Source: Marinirhabdus sp963793275
GTDB lineage: Bacteria; Bacteroidota; Bacteroidia; Flavobacteriales; Flavobacteriaceae
Direction of reading: 5' to 3'
DNA length: 64,000 nt
Assembly (NCBI GenBank): GCA_963793275.1
Contig: CAWBZL010000003.1
Location: 186,001-250,000 of the forward strand
Shown here: in pieces, positions 17,576-26,099 of the stretch
Layout of the letters: every line of letters begins with the position of its first letter
How positions within the stretch are numbered: position 1 is the first letter of the stretch
Notes under the pieces: generated by a model
Seen by the model: only the letters and a program-made list of their open reading frames with translations
Told to the model about the DNA's origin: nothing
Database searches by the model: none
Position numbers and translations under genes: made by a program

Positions 17576-19612
17576 TTAATCGTTTATTTTCTCGAAACTT
17601 TTTATAAACAAAACTTCGAATATACTACCTTTTTCAGAAGTATTATAGCTCAGCTCTCCTCTAAGCTGCCAAGAAATACCTTCAATAAGTTTTATACCGA
17701 GGGAATGATTTTTTTTTGTCTCAAAATCTTTAGGAAGTCCAACACCGTTATCAAGGACTGTTAATTTGTAAAATTTTTCGTCAACAGCTTTAATAGAAAC
17801 TTCTATAGTCCCCTTAGTACGGTTTTTAAATGCATATTTATAGCAGTTGCTAATTAATTCGTTTAAAATAATTCCAAACGGAACTGCAATATCAATATCT
17901 ATAGGTAAAACTTCTATATCCAATATATAGTTTACCTGTACACCTTCTTTATTTTGGGACGTGTACAAGTGTTGGAATAAATTATTAACGTAATTTTTTA
18001 AATCTATACTTTTAAAATTTTCCGATTTATAAAGCTGTTGGTGTATTAATGCCATAGCGTCTATGCGTTCTTGGCCTTCCACCATAATGGACTTTAATTT
18101 TTTATCTTCTGTTTTGTCAGCCTGACCTTCCAGAAGGCTAGAAACAATTTGCAAGTTATTTTTCACCCTATGGTGCACTTCTTTTAACAACAACTCTTTC
18201 TGAAATAAGCTTTCATCCAATTCTTTTTTTTGAGAAATAATTTTTTCCTTTTGTTTATTTATCTTTTTTATATAGAAGTAGCCAAACACAATTAAAACTA
18301 TAAAAGACCCAATTATAACCACATATAGAAGTTGCTTTTGTTTCTCTTGCTTTAGGGTACTTTCTTGATGTTGAATACGAAGCTCTTGGTCCTTAATTGC
18401 TATTTCCTTCTGTTTGGTATCATATGCTGTTAGCGCAATGGCAACACGGGTGTCATTTTTAACCTTGGAGATAGAGTCTTCAAATCGCTTTTGCTTTTTG
18501 AACCAAACAGAACTTGTTTTTTTATCTCCGCTAACCAGGTGTATTTGAGCTTCAGTTTCAAAGTTTTCGATTTGGTCTTCAGCAAGAATTCCTGGTTTCA
18601 TATTCTCTCTTGCCATTAATAAATAAGCAGTTGCCTGATGATATTCTCCTATAGAAAAATATAATTTCCCAAGTAGATTTAAGGTATTGGTTATGTATAT
18701 AGGGTTTAGAGTATCTGGAAATGTATGAAACTCTTTTAATGCATATGGAATAACCTTTTCTGGTTCTGCGTCTGCAAATAAAAGTTCCGCTTTGTTTCTT
18801 TCAATTACATTATAAAAATAAATAGAGTAATTTTTATCCCACTCCTCGAAACCTGCCTTCTTGTTTTTTAGCAGGCTCATGGCTTTGTCATAATGGACTA
18901 ATGCGCTATCAATTACCGATAAGTTTCCAAAGGAGAGCCCAATATTATTATGCATTTTGGCTTTAAAAATTATTCCTTTCTCACCTTTTATATTATCTAA
19001 GGCTCTATAATAATATTGAATCGCACTTTCATATCGTTTATTAAGATAGTAGCTTTTTCCAACATCTGATTCTTGGTCTGCAGTTGTGTAGCTTTCTAAA
19101 TTCATTTCTTTTTTAAGGGAATACATTTTCGGAATAACCTCAATAAATTCAGTATACAATCCCAAATCTTGATAAGCGGTATTGAGATATGTATAGAGTT
19201 GCATTTTAAACGTATTTTTAATCGTTAGGGTATCGTTCAAAATTTCGTTGGCTAATATGACACCTTGCGGTCTGGATCTGTAATGAAAATAATAATCAAA
19301 TTCATGATTTTTTATTAATTGAATATCTTTCTGTTTTTTATTAGCGAGTGCAAATGCTAAAGCTTCCCTTACATAATCTATGTAATTCTCGGGCATTTTT
19401 CCAATGTTGAAGGATACATTATCCGAACGATTATTTTCAACATCGGTGATGAGTTTTTTAATAACATTATATCTTTCTAAACTATTCCTATCATATCTGT
19501 CAATGTTATATTTACGCATATCAATATCCAAATAAGGATAAATATCTTGCCCCAGCATTCTGGAACTTACCATAGATAAAGAGATTAATAAGATGTATAA
19601 AAGTTTTATCAT
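17576..19612 (-). CDS. TPR-containing sensor histidine kinase (HisKA_2 type)
   Basis: 678 residues from the ATG at 19612; an ATG 13 codons upstream (19651) is less likely because the downstream one gives a proper signal peptide (MIKLLYILLISLSMVSS). A periplasmic region of TPR repeats (about 40-390) is followed by a coiled coil, a transmembrane helix (LLYVVIIGSFIVLIVFGYFY), a HisKA_2 dimerisation domain with the phosphoacceptor in VHHRVKNNLQIVSSLL, and a HATPase domain (NELISNCYKYAF, LDNGVGLP). It is the partner of the LytTR regulator. Its 5' end shares a 249-bp region with the divergent AbfB-like gene. Confidence 0.92.
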   Translation of the reverse strand: MIKLLYILLISLSMVSSRMLGQDIYPYLDIDMRKYNIDRYDRNSLERYNVIKKLITDVENNRSDNVSFNIGKMPENYIDYVREALAFALANKKQKDIQLIKNHEFDYYFHYRSRPQGVILANEILNDTLTIKNTFKMQLYTYLNTAYQDLGLYTEFIEVIPKMYSLKKEMNLESYTTADQESDVGKSYYLNKRYESAIQYYYRALDNIKGEKGIIFKAKMHNNIGLSFGNLSVIDSALVHYDKAMSLLKNKKAGFEEWDKNYSIYFYNVIERNKAELLFADAEPEKVIPYALKEFHTFPDTLNPIYITNTLNLLGKLYFSIGEYHQATAYLLMARENMKPGILAEDQIENFETEAQIHLVSGDKKTSSVWFKKQKRFEDSISKVKNDTRVAIALTAYDTKQKEIAIKDQELRIQHQESTLKQEKQKQLLYVVIIGSFIVLIVFGYFYIKKINKQKEKIISQKKELDESLFQKELLLKEVHHRVKNNLQIVSSLLEGQADKTEDKKLKSIMVEGQERIDAMALIHQQLYKSENFKSIDLKNYVNNLFQHLYTSQNKEGVQVNYILDIEVLPIDIDIAVPFGIILNELISNCYKYAFKNRTKGTIEVSIKAVDEKFYKLTVLDNGVGLPKDFETKKNHSLGIKLIEGISWQLRGELSYNTSEKGSIFEVLFIKSFEKIND

Positions 19613-19767
19613 TACTAGTGTAAAGAGACTGTTTATTAGTAAGAAATACAAGATTTTGTCGCCAAGGGTGTAAATTTGGTTACGAAGTGTGCAATTTTAA
19701 GCATTTGGATTATTTTTAGTGACTATTAAGCAAACTTTTTCTAAAATGAAATTCCTGAAAAATTAAA

Positions 19768-19834
19768 ACTCGTACCCTAATGATACCTTTTCGCGACATA
19801 AATTTTAGTAGCCATCTTAAATTGTATAATCTTG
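19768..19834 (+). promoter_or_regulatory. Candidate LytTR-dependent promoter of the AbfB-like gene
   Basis: TTTCGCGAC at 19789-19797 is preceded by a weaker half-site, ACTCGTACC at 19768-19776, a 12-bp gap apart. A -7-like box TAATCTTG at 19827-19834 follows, starting 38 bp after the start of TTTCGCGAC. The same 38-bp spacing is seen at two other promoters (21538, 22699). It lies in the intergenic region divergent from the LytTR TCS. Confidence 0.55.
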
Positions 19835-19861
19835 GTGCTATCCTATTTAATTCTGTAAAAT

Positions 19862-20386
19862 ATGGAAAGAAGAAAAGTTGTGTTTATTTTACTTATGTGT
19901 TTATGTACAATGTACAGTTGGGCACAAGAATTCCCTAATGTTGGTACTACGATTTCGTTAACTAGTTTGGATAGTAAAGATAAATATGTAAGCCATAAAA
20001 ACTATGATATTATACTTTCTGAAATAACTTCAGATCTGGATAAAAAAGATGCTTCATTTAAGATAGTAAAAGCTTTAAATGGAAAAGAAGGCTATATTTC
20101 CCTCGAATCTAGTAGCTTTCCTAAGCATTACGTTAGAAACTTAAATTTCATAATGCGCCTTCAAAAAGTTGACCCTGAACAAGATATTGCTTTATTTAAT
20201 AATGATGCTAGTTTTAAAATAATAAATGGGTTGGCAAAATCTGGAATTTCTTTTGAAAGCTATAATTTTCCGCACTTTTATATTAGAACTTCCAATAATG
20301 TTTTAAGGCTTGAAATGAAGGATGGTTCCAAACTTTTTAAAAGTGAGGCTACTTTTATTAGCGAAGAAGCACTTTCAAATAAATAG
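19862..20386 (+). CDS. Secreted AbfB-like beta-trefoil protein
   Basis: 174 residues with signal peptide (MERRKVVFILLMCLCTMYSWAQ). Two repeats of an arabinofuranosidase-B-type trefoil unit are visible: SLESSSFPKHYVRNLNFIMR and SFESYNFPHFYIRTSNNVLR, each followed by an ASFKI-type strand. AbfB domains bind arabinose side chains, but here there is no catalytic domain and the protein is only trefoil-sized. It is divergent from the LytTR kinase gene and has a candidate LytTR site, so it may be a direct target. Confidence 0.75.
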   Translation: MERRKVVFILLMCLCTMYSWAQEFPNVGTTISLTSLDSKDKYVSHKNYDIILSEITSDLDKKDASFKIVKALNGKEGYISLESSSFPKHYVRNLNFIMRLQKVDPEQDIALFNNDASFKIINGLAKSGISFESYNFPHFYIRTSNNVLRLEMKDGSKLFKSEATFISEEALSNK

Positions 20387-20570
20387 AAAATCTGATTTTT
20401 TGAATTTTAGACAGGGAAACAATTAGTTGCTTTTTTTAAGTTTTAGAATTTATAGTGACTTAAAAATCATCCTTGGTTTATTTGTCAAGTAACAGTTTAT
20501 TTAAATTTTATTAAGTTTCTTAATACCATAACACACTTATGTATTTTTACACCAAATAATGAATACGTAG

Positions 20571-21338
20571 ATGCATACTTTAAAATTAATTGTAGTACTT
20601 GTTTTACTGCAAAACGGTCTAGTTTGCTGCAGCGATAAAGAAACCACTTCAATGGTTGTTGTAGAAAATCCTACATCCATTAATACGAATGCGTATACCT
20701 ACCAAAGACAAAAAACGGAAGAAGTAGTTGGGTTGGTGTATGATGCAGACTGTAACTCGTACGAAACAATTAAAATAGGTTCGCAGGTATGGATGGCAGA
20801 AAATTTACGTACTACAACCTGTAACAATGGTAGCAAACTACAAGTAGTTGAAATGGGTAAAACATTAGTGGACGGTGGCTTATATTGGCATAATAATAAT
20901 GCAAATAGTCCCGAATCTAAAGAATATGGGCCTATCTATAATTGGGGAGCTATTAAAGGCTGCGATATTTGTCCAAAAGATTTTAAAATTCCTACAAGAA
21001 GGGAGTGGCATAAGTTAATACGATTCTGGTATGGAAGAAACGATATTGATGCCGGAATACCAGGACTTACCTACGCTTCTTATAAACTAAGAGAGCCTGG
21101 AAATAGGTTATGGTCTAAAAATTTTAATGATACAATAAGCTCCGTAGGTTTTTGCGCAAAACCAGGTGGGTGGCTTGAAGATGGGGAAATGCAATTTTTC
21201 TTAGAAAGAACTGGCTGGTGGGGAAAAAAGAGCAACCTGCCGCACGTAATAAAAATAGCCGACGGTGATGGAGGTGTTTGGGGAGCAGATGCTACACCTG
21301 AATATGCAATGTATGTTCGTTGTTTAAAATACAAATAA
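20571..21338 (+). CDS. FISUMP-domain lipoprotein
   Basis: 255 residues. Type II signal sequence ending in GLVCCSDKE; the acidic residues right after the cysteine resemble the Bacteroidota surface-export signal. The body is a Fibrobacter succinogenes major paralogous domain (FISUMP): YETIKIGSQVWMAENLRT, GLYWHNNNA, YGPIYNWGAIKG, CPKDFKIPTRREWHKLI, and a C-terminal MYVRCLK. The domain is common in surface proteins of this phylum; no biochemical function is known. It is 184 bp downstream of the AbfB-like gene. Confidence 0.85.
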   Translation: MHTLKLIVVLVLLQNGLVCCSDKETTSMVVVENPTSINTNAYTYQRQKTEEVVGLVYDADCNSYETIKIGSQVWMAENLRTTTCNNGSKLQVVEMGKTLVDGGLYWHNNNANSPESKEYGPIYNWGAIKGCDICPKDFKIPTRREWHKLIRFWYGRNDIDAGIPGLTYASYKLREPGNRLWSKNFNDTISSVGFCAKPGGWLEDGEMQFFLERTGWWGKKSNLPHVIKIADGDGGVWGADATPEYAMYVRCLKYK

Positions 21339-21537
21339 AGTATTTCTACCTACATACGTAACATTGCTTTTTACAATTTTTTTACAGCTACTAACATTTC
21401 TAATAATTTGAGAATGTTACTGGTAATTGCAAACAAATACATTTGGTACTACTCCTACGCTTCAGAAATTAAGTTTACATACCACCAAGAAAAAAATTGG
21501 GTGGTTTCAGAAAAATTGAAATACCAATAAACTTTCT
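21339..21537. other. Non-coding part of the 374-bp spacer before the beta-trefoil gene
   Basis: The gap 21339-21712 has no gene. It holds a hairpin with ACCACC at 21481-21486 and GGTGGT at 21500-21505. From about 21506 it carries a stretch of about 100 bp that is closely repeated at about 22667-22770, including the promoter elements annotated separately, and then a conserved leader. Confidence 0.6.
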
Positions 21538-21604
21538 TTTCATTCCTGAAAGAACCCATTTCGCGACATTTTTTTTATTTCAAATCGTAATTGAATTAGT
21601 ATTG
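21538..21604 (+). promoter_or_regulatory. Candidate LytTR-dependent promoter, copy 2
   Basis: Half-sites TTTCATTCC (21538-21546) and TTTCGCGAC (21559-21567) are separated by 12 bp, the geometry of LytTR operators. The -7-like box TAGTATTG lies at 21597-21604, 38 bp from the start of the second half-site. The region is a near copy of 22699-22765. Predicted transcription start is about 100 bp upstream of the gene. Confidence 0.6.
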
Positions 21605-21666
21605 GTGTGTCATTAGCTATAACGCTCTACAAATAAAATTTTTCAACTAACTAACCAAATTTTAAA

Positions 21667-21694
21667 GGGAAGCCGAAAACTTAACAGAGTAGGC
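21667..21694 (+). promoter_or_regulatory. Conserved GCCGAAAAC leader element, copy 1
   Basis: GGGAAGCCGAAAAC followed by AGAGTAGGC, 18 bp before the ATG at 21713. GCC and GGC could pair as the base of a small hairpin. The same element occurs at 22823 and 26100, each 18-21 bp before a start codon. No known riboswitch family was recognised. Confidence 0.55.
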
Positions 21695-21712
21695 AATTTT
21701 AAACATATAATT

Positions 21713-22282
21713 ATGAAAACAATTATTAGAAAAAGTATTTTTTTAAGTGTCGCGGTTTGTACACTAATACTAACGCTTACTTTTAGCACAAATGCGACAG
21801 CGCAGTCTGGCGAGCCTTTATATCTATTTAGTTCTTATGAAGGAGTTAATTCAGTATTAACACTTATGCCTGATGGAGTTACTGTGAAGATGCAAAAGAG
21901 AGACTTAGATATTAACCCAACGCAAATGTGGGAGCAAATTTGGGTTGAAGGAGATCAATTCAAATTGCGTAATATGGAGAAGGGCAATGAGTATTATTTA
22001 GATATTATTAGCTCCGGTGAGGATAAAGGTGCATTAGCAATGGGAAAAGAAGGAAATTATAGTGGGCAATATTGGTCTACTGAATTACCAAATGGCGATG
22101 AGTCTTCGGATTTTGTTATAATGAAAAATGGATATGGTGGTAAAGGTGTAAGTTTGGATTGTGGATCTATTAAAAATACTGAAGAAACAGGTTGGGTCGC
22201 TCTAAAAGAATCTGGAAATTTCTCCGGACAGTTATGGTATATCGATAGAGATTGGGAATTTCGTGCTCCAACTAAAAATTAG
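21713..22282 (+). CDS. Secreted ricin-type beta-trefoil protein
   Basis: 189 residues with a signal peptide ending at about residue 30 (FSTNATAQSG). The mature part shows the trefoil pattern: NEYYLDIISSGEDKGALAMG, NYSGQYWSTE, and KGVSLDCGSIKNTEETG with NFSGQLWYI. These SGQxW repeats match the C-terminal domain of the next gene product, so the two are paralogous in this domain. No catalytic domain is present; carbohydrate binding is a family-based guess. A long leader with candidate regulatory elements precedes it, and a strong terminator follows. Confidence 0.72.
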   Translation: MKTIIRKSIFLSVAVCTLILTLTFSTNATAQSGEPLYLFSSYEGVNSVLTLMPDGVTVKMQKRDLDINPTQMWEQIWVEGDQFKLRNMEKGNEYYLDIISSGEDKGALAMGKEGNYSGQYWSTELPNGDESSDFVIMKNGYGGKGVSLDCGSIKNTEETGWVALKESGNFSGQLWYIDRDWEFRAPTKN

Positions 22283-22376
22283 TTATAGCTTACGAACAAA
22301 GCAAATGTTATGCATAATGAATACCTAGATTCTTTGAATTAAATTTTTGTTGGTGAATACTTATTGAAGTTGGTTG

Positions 22377-22412
22377 GAAGAGTCCATTTTAAAAATGGGC
22401 TCTTCTTTTTTT
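22377..22412 (+). terminator. Intrinsic terminator after the beta-trefoil gene
   Basis: GAAGAGTCCATTTT (22377-22390) pairs with AAAATGGGCTCTTC (22392-22405), one T-G wobble, followed by seven T residues. Confidence 0.92.
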
Positions 22413-22698
22413 GATGAAATTTTATACCTACTAAAGAACGGTAACATCCTATTTAATTTACGAAGTTGATTTCATACATACTTGTGAGGTTACAAATCGA
22501 TTTCTAAAACAATGAGATAGTATGCAGCGGGGAGTTTGCAGTATGAGAGCTACTAAATTATAAGAGGTCTTGTGTTATATTTTACGAAGATTGAGAGCCT
22601 GAAAATGCTTACTTCTACACAGCAAATATTATCGTTAATCTCTTTACATGAAGAAATATAGTACTTGTTCAGAAAATTAGAATACCAATAAACTCCCT
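22413..22698. other. Non-coding part of the 590-bp spacer before the CAP protein gene
   Basis: The gap 22283-22872 contains the terminator, then about 250 bp without a gene or recognisable element. From about 22667 it carries the second copy of the 100-bp repeat shared with 21506-21606, followed by the promoter and leader annotated separately. Confidence 0.6.
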
Positions 22699-22765
22699 TT
22701 TCATTCCCTAAATATTCCGTTTCGCGACTTTTTTTTTACTCAAATCCGTAATTCAATTAGTATTG
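22699..22765 (+). promoter_or_regulatory. Candidate LytTR-dependent promoter, copy 3
   Basis: TTTCATTCC (22699-22707), a 12-bp gap, TTTCGCGAC (22720-22728), and the -7-like box TAGTATTG at 22758-22765. Half-sites, -7 box and all distances are identical to copy 2 at 21538-21604. The predicted transcription start is about 100 bp before the CAP protein gene. Confidence 0.6.
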
Positions 22766-22822
22766 AAGTATAAAACTTACGTGCGTGATAGATCCTAAGT
22801 TTTTAAGAACATTTTTCAAATT

Positions 22823-22852
22823 GGGACTGCCGAAAACCATTGTAGAGTAGGC
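22823..22852 (+). promoter_or_regulatory. Conserved GCCGAAAAC leader element, copy 2
   Basis: GGGACTGCCGAAAACC followed by GTAGAGTAGGC, ending 20 bp before the ATG at 22873. Same element as at 21667 and 26100. Confidence 0.55.
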
Positions 22853-22872
22853 GACTATTAAATTTTAAAATT

Positions 22873-24306
22873 ATGATAAAAGTGGTTTTTAATAAGGGAA
22901 TGTATATGCTTCTCTTTTTATTCCTAACAGTTCAAGCAGTATGCGCTCAAACCTATAAAATAGGAGAAAAAGTTGAGGTTAGAAATGACGGAGTATGGTA
23001 CGAAGGTGTTTATAAGATGAATCTTGGGGAAAAATACAGCAATATGAAAGCAACACCGTACAGTGTTGAAATAAAAAGTAAATTTTTAAATGGTAGTGTG
23101 TCTGTTGGTGAAAAAGACATCAGAAAGTACACAGGTACATTGAAACCAAAATTTATAGATCCACCAGCTGCAAGTACTGTAAACACCAATACCTTAGAAA
23201 ATGAGGTAATCGCAGAAATTAACGAGATGCGTACAAATCCACAACAATATGCCAACAAACTTGCAAACCTTAAAAGCAAATATGTAAAAGTTGACAATAG
23301 ACATTGGTACCTGGACTTAGGAAAATATGGAGGAGAGTATGTAGCAGGAACGGATGCAGAAAGAAAAAAACACGAGAAAGCTCTTGATGAGGTTATAGCA
23401 GAACTTAGAAGTAGTAAAGTACTTGGCAGATTATCCAAAAATGAAAAGCTAAGAAAGAGTGCTAATATAATGGCTTCAGATGCTGGAAAAATTAACGGTT
23501 CAAAACACTTAGATAGTAAAGGACGAACTTCTCAGGAACGAGCTAAGATGGCTGGTTATACTGCAGGTGTTGAAGAAAATTTATATACTGGTACAACAGC
23601 TTTTAAACTGGTAAGTGGATACCTAATCGATTACAAGGTGCCGTCACGAGGTCATAGAAAAAGTTTAATGCGTTCTTTCCCAACAGAAATAGGAGTGGCC
23701 TGTCACTACTTTCCGAAATCTGACTATATAAGAAATGTAATTCATATTGGTTATGGGGAGAAAAACAACGCTTCAGCAAACAATACATCAACAAATACTA
23801 CTACTGTACCGGCAACTACAAGTAACACAAAGCCTACAGTAAGTACGGGTATCAGTACCTCCTCAAACAATGTCTTTAATGAAAATAATTATTATCGTCT
23901 CACTAACGCCTGGCTTGGCGAAGGAATGTCTCTAGACCTTTACTGTAAGGGAGAAGTATGCGAACCAAGGATGTCTGAGACGGTAAATTCTACAGGGCAG
24001 AAATGGAAAATTAAAAATGTAGGTAACAACACCTATGTCTTAAGTACAAAAGGTAAAGGAGAAAGTAAAATTTTAGAATGTTTTTCTGGTGAAAATCAAG
24101 ATAAGCCCTTAGTGAAGAATGGTTCTGGCTATTCTGGTGGAGCCTGGATGATTACCTCTGCAGGAGATGGTTATTATCGAATTACTAACTCCTGGCTAAA
24201 TGGTAAATCCCTGGACATAATTAATGATGGGAAAAATGACAAAATACAAGTTGCCAAAACAGGACAATACTCGGGACAGTTTTGGAAAATTACAGAGATT
24301 GAATAA
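22873..24306 (+). CDS. Secreted CAP-domain protein with ricin-type C-terminus
   Basis: 477 residues: signal peptide to about residue 26; a small Tudor/Agenet-like strand region (GEKVEVRNDGVWYEGVYKM); a CAP (SCP/PR-1) domain from about 110 to 300 with SKHLDSKGRTSQERA (His about 212), VEENLY (Glu about 234) and SRGHRKSLM (His about 261); a Thr/Asn/Ser-rich linker; and a trefoil-like domain (about 335-477) with NYYRLTNAWLGEGMSLD, YSGGAWMI and YSGQFWKI. The combination suggests a surface protein binding sugar or lipid; its exact role is unknown. It shares promoter and leader elements with the preceding gene. Confidence 0.82.
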   Translation: MIKVVFNKGMYMLLFLFLTVQAVCAQTYKIGEKVEVRNDGVWYEGVYKMNLGEKYSNMKATPYSVEIKSKFLNGSVSVGEKDIRKYTGTLKPKFIDPPAASTVNTNTLENEVIAEINEMRTNPQQYANKLANLKSKYVKVDNRHWYLDLGKYGGEYVAGTDAERKKHEKALDEVIAELRSSKVLGRLSKNEKLRKSANIMASDAGKINGSKHLDSKGRTSQERAKMAGYTAGVEENLYTGTTAFKLVSGYLIDYKVPSRGHRKSLMRSFPTEIGVACHYFPKSDYIRNVIHIGYGEKNNASANNTSTNTTTVPATTSNTKPTVSTGISTSSNNVFNENNYYRLTNAWLGEGMSLDLYCKGEVCEPRMSETVNSTGQKWKIKNVGNNTYVLSTKGKGESKILECFSGENQDKPLVKNGSGYSGGAWMITSAGDGYYRITNSWLNGKSLDIINDGKNDKIQVAKTGQYSGQFWKITEIE

Positions 24307-24503
24307 TACTCTAGTAGAAACATATATAAATAAGATTCAAAGTTGATAGCCTTATTCTTACAGATAATTGCAGCGTTGTTCTTGTATATATCTGGTGCTG
24401 AACTTTGGTCAAAGTAATAATCTATAAATAGTCAAATCAATAATCAATAAATAAAGACTAGATCTTCTGAAAGGTCTGGTTGCACTTAAAAAAAAATAAA
24501 ATA

Positions 24504-25406
24504 ATGAAAAATAATATACTTGTAATCGTGCTTATCCTTTGTACTGTAAACGTTATGTCCCAGTCTGGGCAGCCATTCCCATTAGATCAATTAGATGATA
24601 AAGACGCGCAGCAATATTATAATGCAACCACAGGGCTATTTGAATTAGGGGACATTTCATTAGGAATGGACAAGCCCGTGACCGAAATTACCGTAAGTGG
24701 ACAGACTGGAATTACAAAATTAAAATACGAGGATGGATTAATAATACCTGCGTGGTATTCAGAGAAAACAAATGGTCAAAAACTTATATTAAAAGCTACC
24801 AGCAATTCTCTAATAGGTCTAAGCAAATTAAATCTTGAAGGTTGTAGTGGATGTACCCAATTTGCTACATCTAATGTGATAAAAGTCCTTGGCTATAAAA
24901 ATGGAGCTGTGGTTGCGACTGAAGTTATTGATCTTCCAAAAAGTAAAGATTACACCTCTATAGGTAAATCATTCCCTGGTTCATTCAAAGATTTTGATGA
25001 AATTCATTTTCAACTTGAAAACGGGAAATTAAGTGATATCATAATTAGTTCCTTCCGATTTATTCTAACAAAACCATCCACAGTAAAACCTACTGGAACA
25101 GCAGCTTTGCTCACGTGTAGCAACAGCAAAACCAACGCGAGGATCGACGTTGTTACCCCTTTTAACGGCGGAAGTACAGCTCAAATAAAAGTGAGTTGGG
25201 ATGAAGGCGCCACTCTAAATAAAGATAATCTAATAATTTCCAACGGAAGTGTTACAGCTCCATCAGAAACCAGAATAGGCGGAATAGGAAGACCTCATGG
25301 CACTTTAAAAATATATACTATTACAAGAAGAAATACATCCCAACCTGTAACCATTGCCTGGAAAGCCAAAGGATACTGTGGGAATGGTTCTATAACGATA
25401 AATTAA
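24504..25406 (+). CDS. Secreted protein of unknown function
   Basis: 300 residues from ATG 24504; an upstream TTG frame exists, but the ATG gives the signal peptide MKNNILVIVLILCTVNVMSQ. The mature protein begins with a region rich in beta strands (EITVSGQTGITKLKYEDG) and has a CSGC pair near residue 120 and two further cysteines in the C-terminal part, which could form disulphides. No family was recognised. No T9SS tail is present. It lies in the run of exoprotein genes, 197 bp after the CAP gene. Confidence 0.7.
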   Translation: MKNNILVIVLILCTVNVMSQSGQPFPLDQLDDKDAQQYYNATTGLFELGDISLGMDKPVTEITVSGQTGITKLKYEDGLIIPAWYSEKTNGQKLILKATSNSLIGLSKLNLEGCSGCTQFATSNVIKVLGYKNGAVVATEVIDLPKSKDYTSIGKSFPGSFKDFDEIHFQLENGKLSDIIISSFRFILTKPSTVKPTGTAALLTCSNSKTNARIDVVTPFNGGSTAQIKVSWDEGATLNKDNLIISNGSVTAPSETRIGGIGRPHGTLKIYTITRRNTSQPVTIAWKAKGYCGNGSITIN

Positions 25407-25480
25407 ATAGCAAATAACAAGTATTACCACAAAAAACTGGAGTAGAGGTTATGTTTAAAGATAAACAGAAAATGCACGGA

Positions 25481-25512
25481 ATCACTAAAATCAATCTGAT
25501 TGTTTTAGTGAT
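25481..25512. promoter_or_regulatory. Long near-perfect inverted repeat between two exoprotein genes
   Basis: ATCACTAAAA (25481-25490) and TTTTAGTGAT (25503-25512) are perfect complements, with CAAT/ATTG continuing the stem inward and a three-base loop. There is no T run on either strand, so this may be a regulatory site or an mRNA stability hairpin more than a classical terminator. Confidence 0.55.
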
Positions 25513-25569
25513 AGGTGGCTATTCTCAGCTCCGCATATTTAAAAATTAGCTAGTAAAAACCCAATTGAA

Positions 25570-26016
25570 ATGAAGAAAATATCATTAATCAGTTTACTAT
25601 TCTTGGCAACCCTATTTTATGGGTCTTGTAAGTCTTCAAAAACAGAAGCTTCAGGAGCTGATAAGACAGTCTCAGTAAGAATCAGGAGTTTAGAAAACCT
25701 GAAAATTCAAAATCCCGAGGCTACACTTACTATTTATGAGCTAGGGGCAAACAGTGCTAGCAACGCCAATGGAGTTATAGCAACTAAAACGGTACAGATA
25801 ACAAAGTTTCCATTGGACGTAGTTTTTGACCTTTCAGATAACACCCCAAAACTATCTAAGGATGGCTTTTATTATATCACACTTTCTGGTGATGCAAATG
25901 GAAATGGTATGGAAGATAGGGGAGATTTAAAATTTAAAGTGAATGAAGCTGGAATAACTCCTCTGGATATGAATTCCACAGCGCAACAAGTTCTGTTTAT
26001 AGAGACAATAAATTGA
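25570..26016 (+). CDS. Small lipoprotein of unknown function
   Basis: 148 residues with a type II signal sequence ending LFYGSC and a Ser/Lys-rich start. The mature part is a single predicted beta-sandwich-like domain (VSVRIRSLENLKI ... FYYITLSGDANGNG), with the DANGNGMEDRGD segment resembling a calcium-binding or Dockerin-like acidic loop. No named family was recognised. It lies 163 bp after the preceding gene and 133 bp before the P-domain gene. Confidence 0.7.
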   Translation: MKKISLISLLFLATLFYGSCKSSKTEASGADKTVSVRIRSLENLKIQNPEATLTIYELGANSASNANGVIATKTVQITKFPLDVVFDLSDNTPKLSKDGFYYITLSGDANGNGMEDRGDLKFKVNEAGITPLDMNSTAQQVLFIETIN

Positions 26017-26099
26017 GAATCTTAAAACGATGACTCTGTAGATATAATTCGAAAAATTTAAAAGTCAATTACTTTCAAACTATAAAACGGATTTAATTT

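Noticed and set aside
21667..21694. Cobalamin riboswitch (the GGGAAGCC start resembles part of the B12 box)
   Set aside because: The rest of the B12 box and the needed 150-200-nt structure are missing, and the element is only 18 bp from the start codon.
24480..24503. TTG start for the secreted protein gene
   Set aside because: It adds a charged stretch before the signal peptide; ATG 24504 is better.
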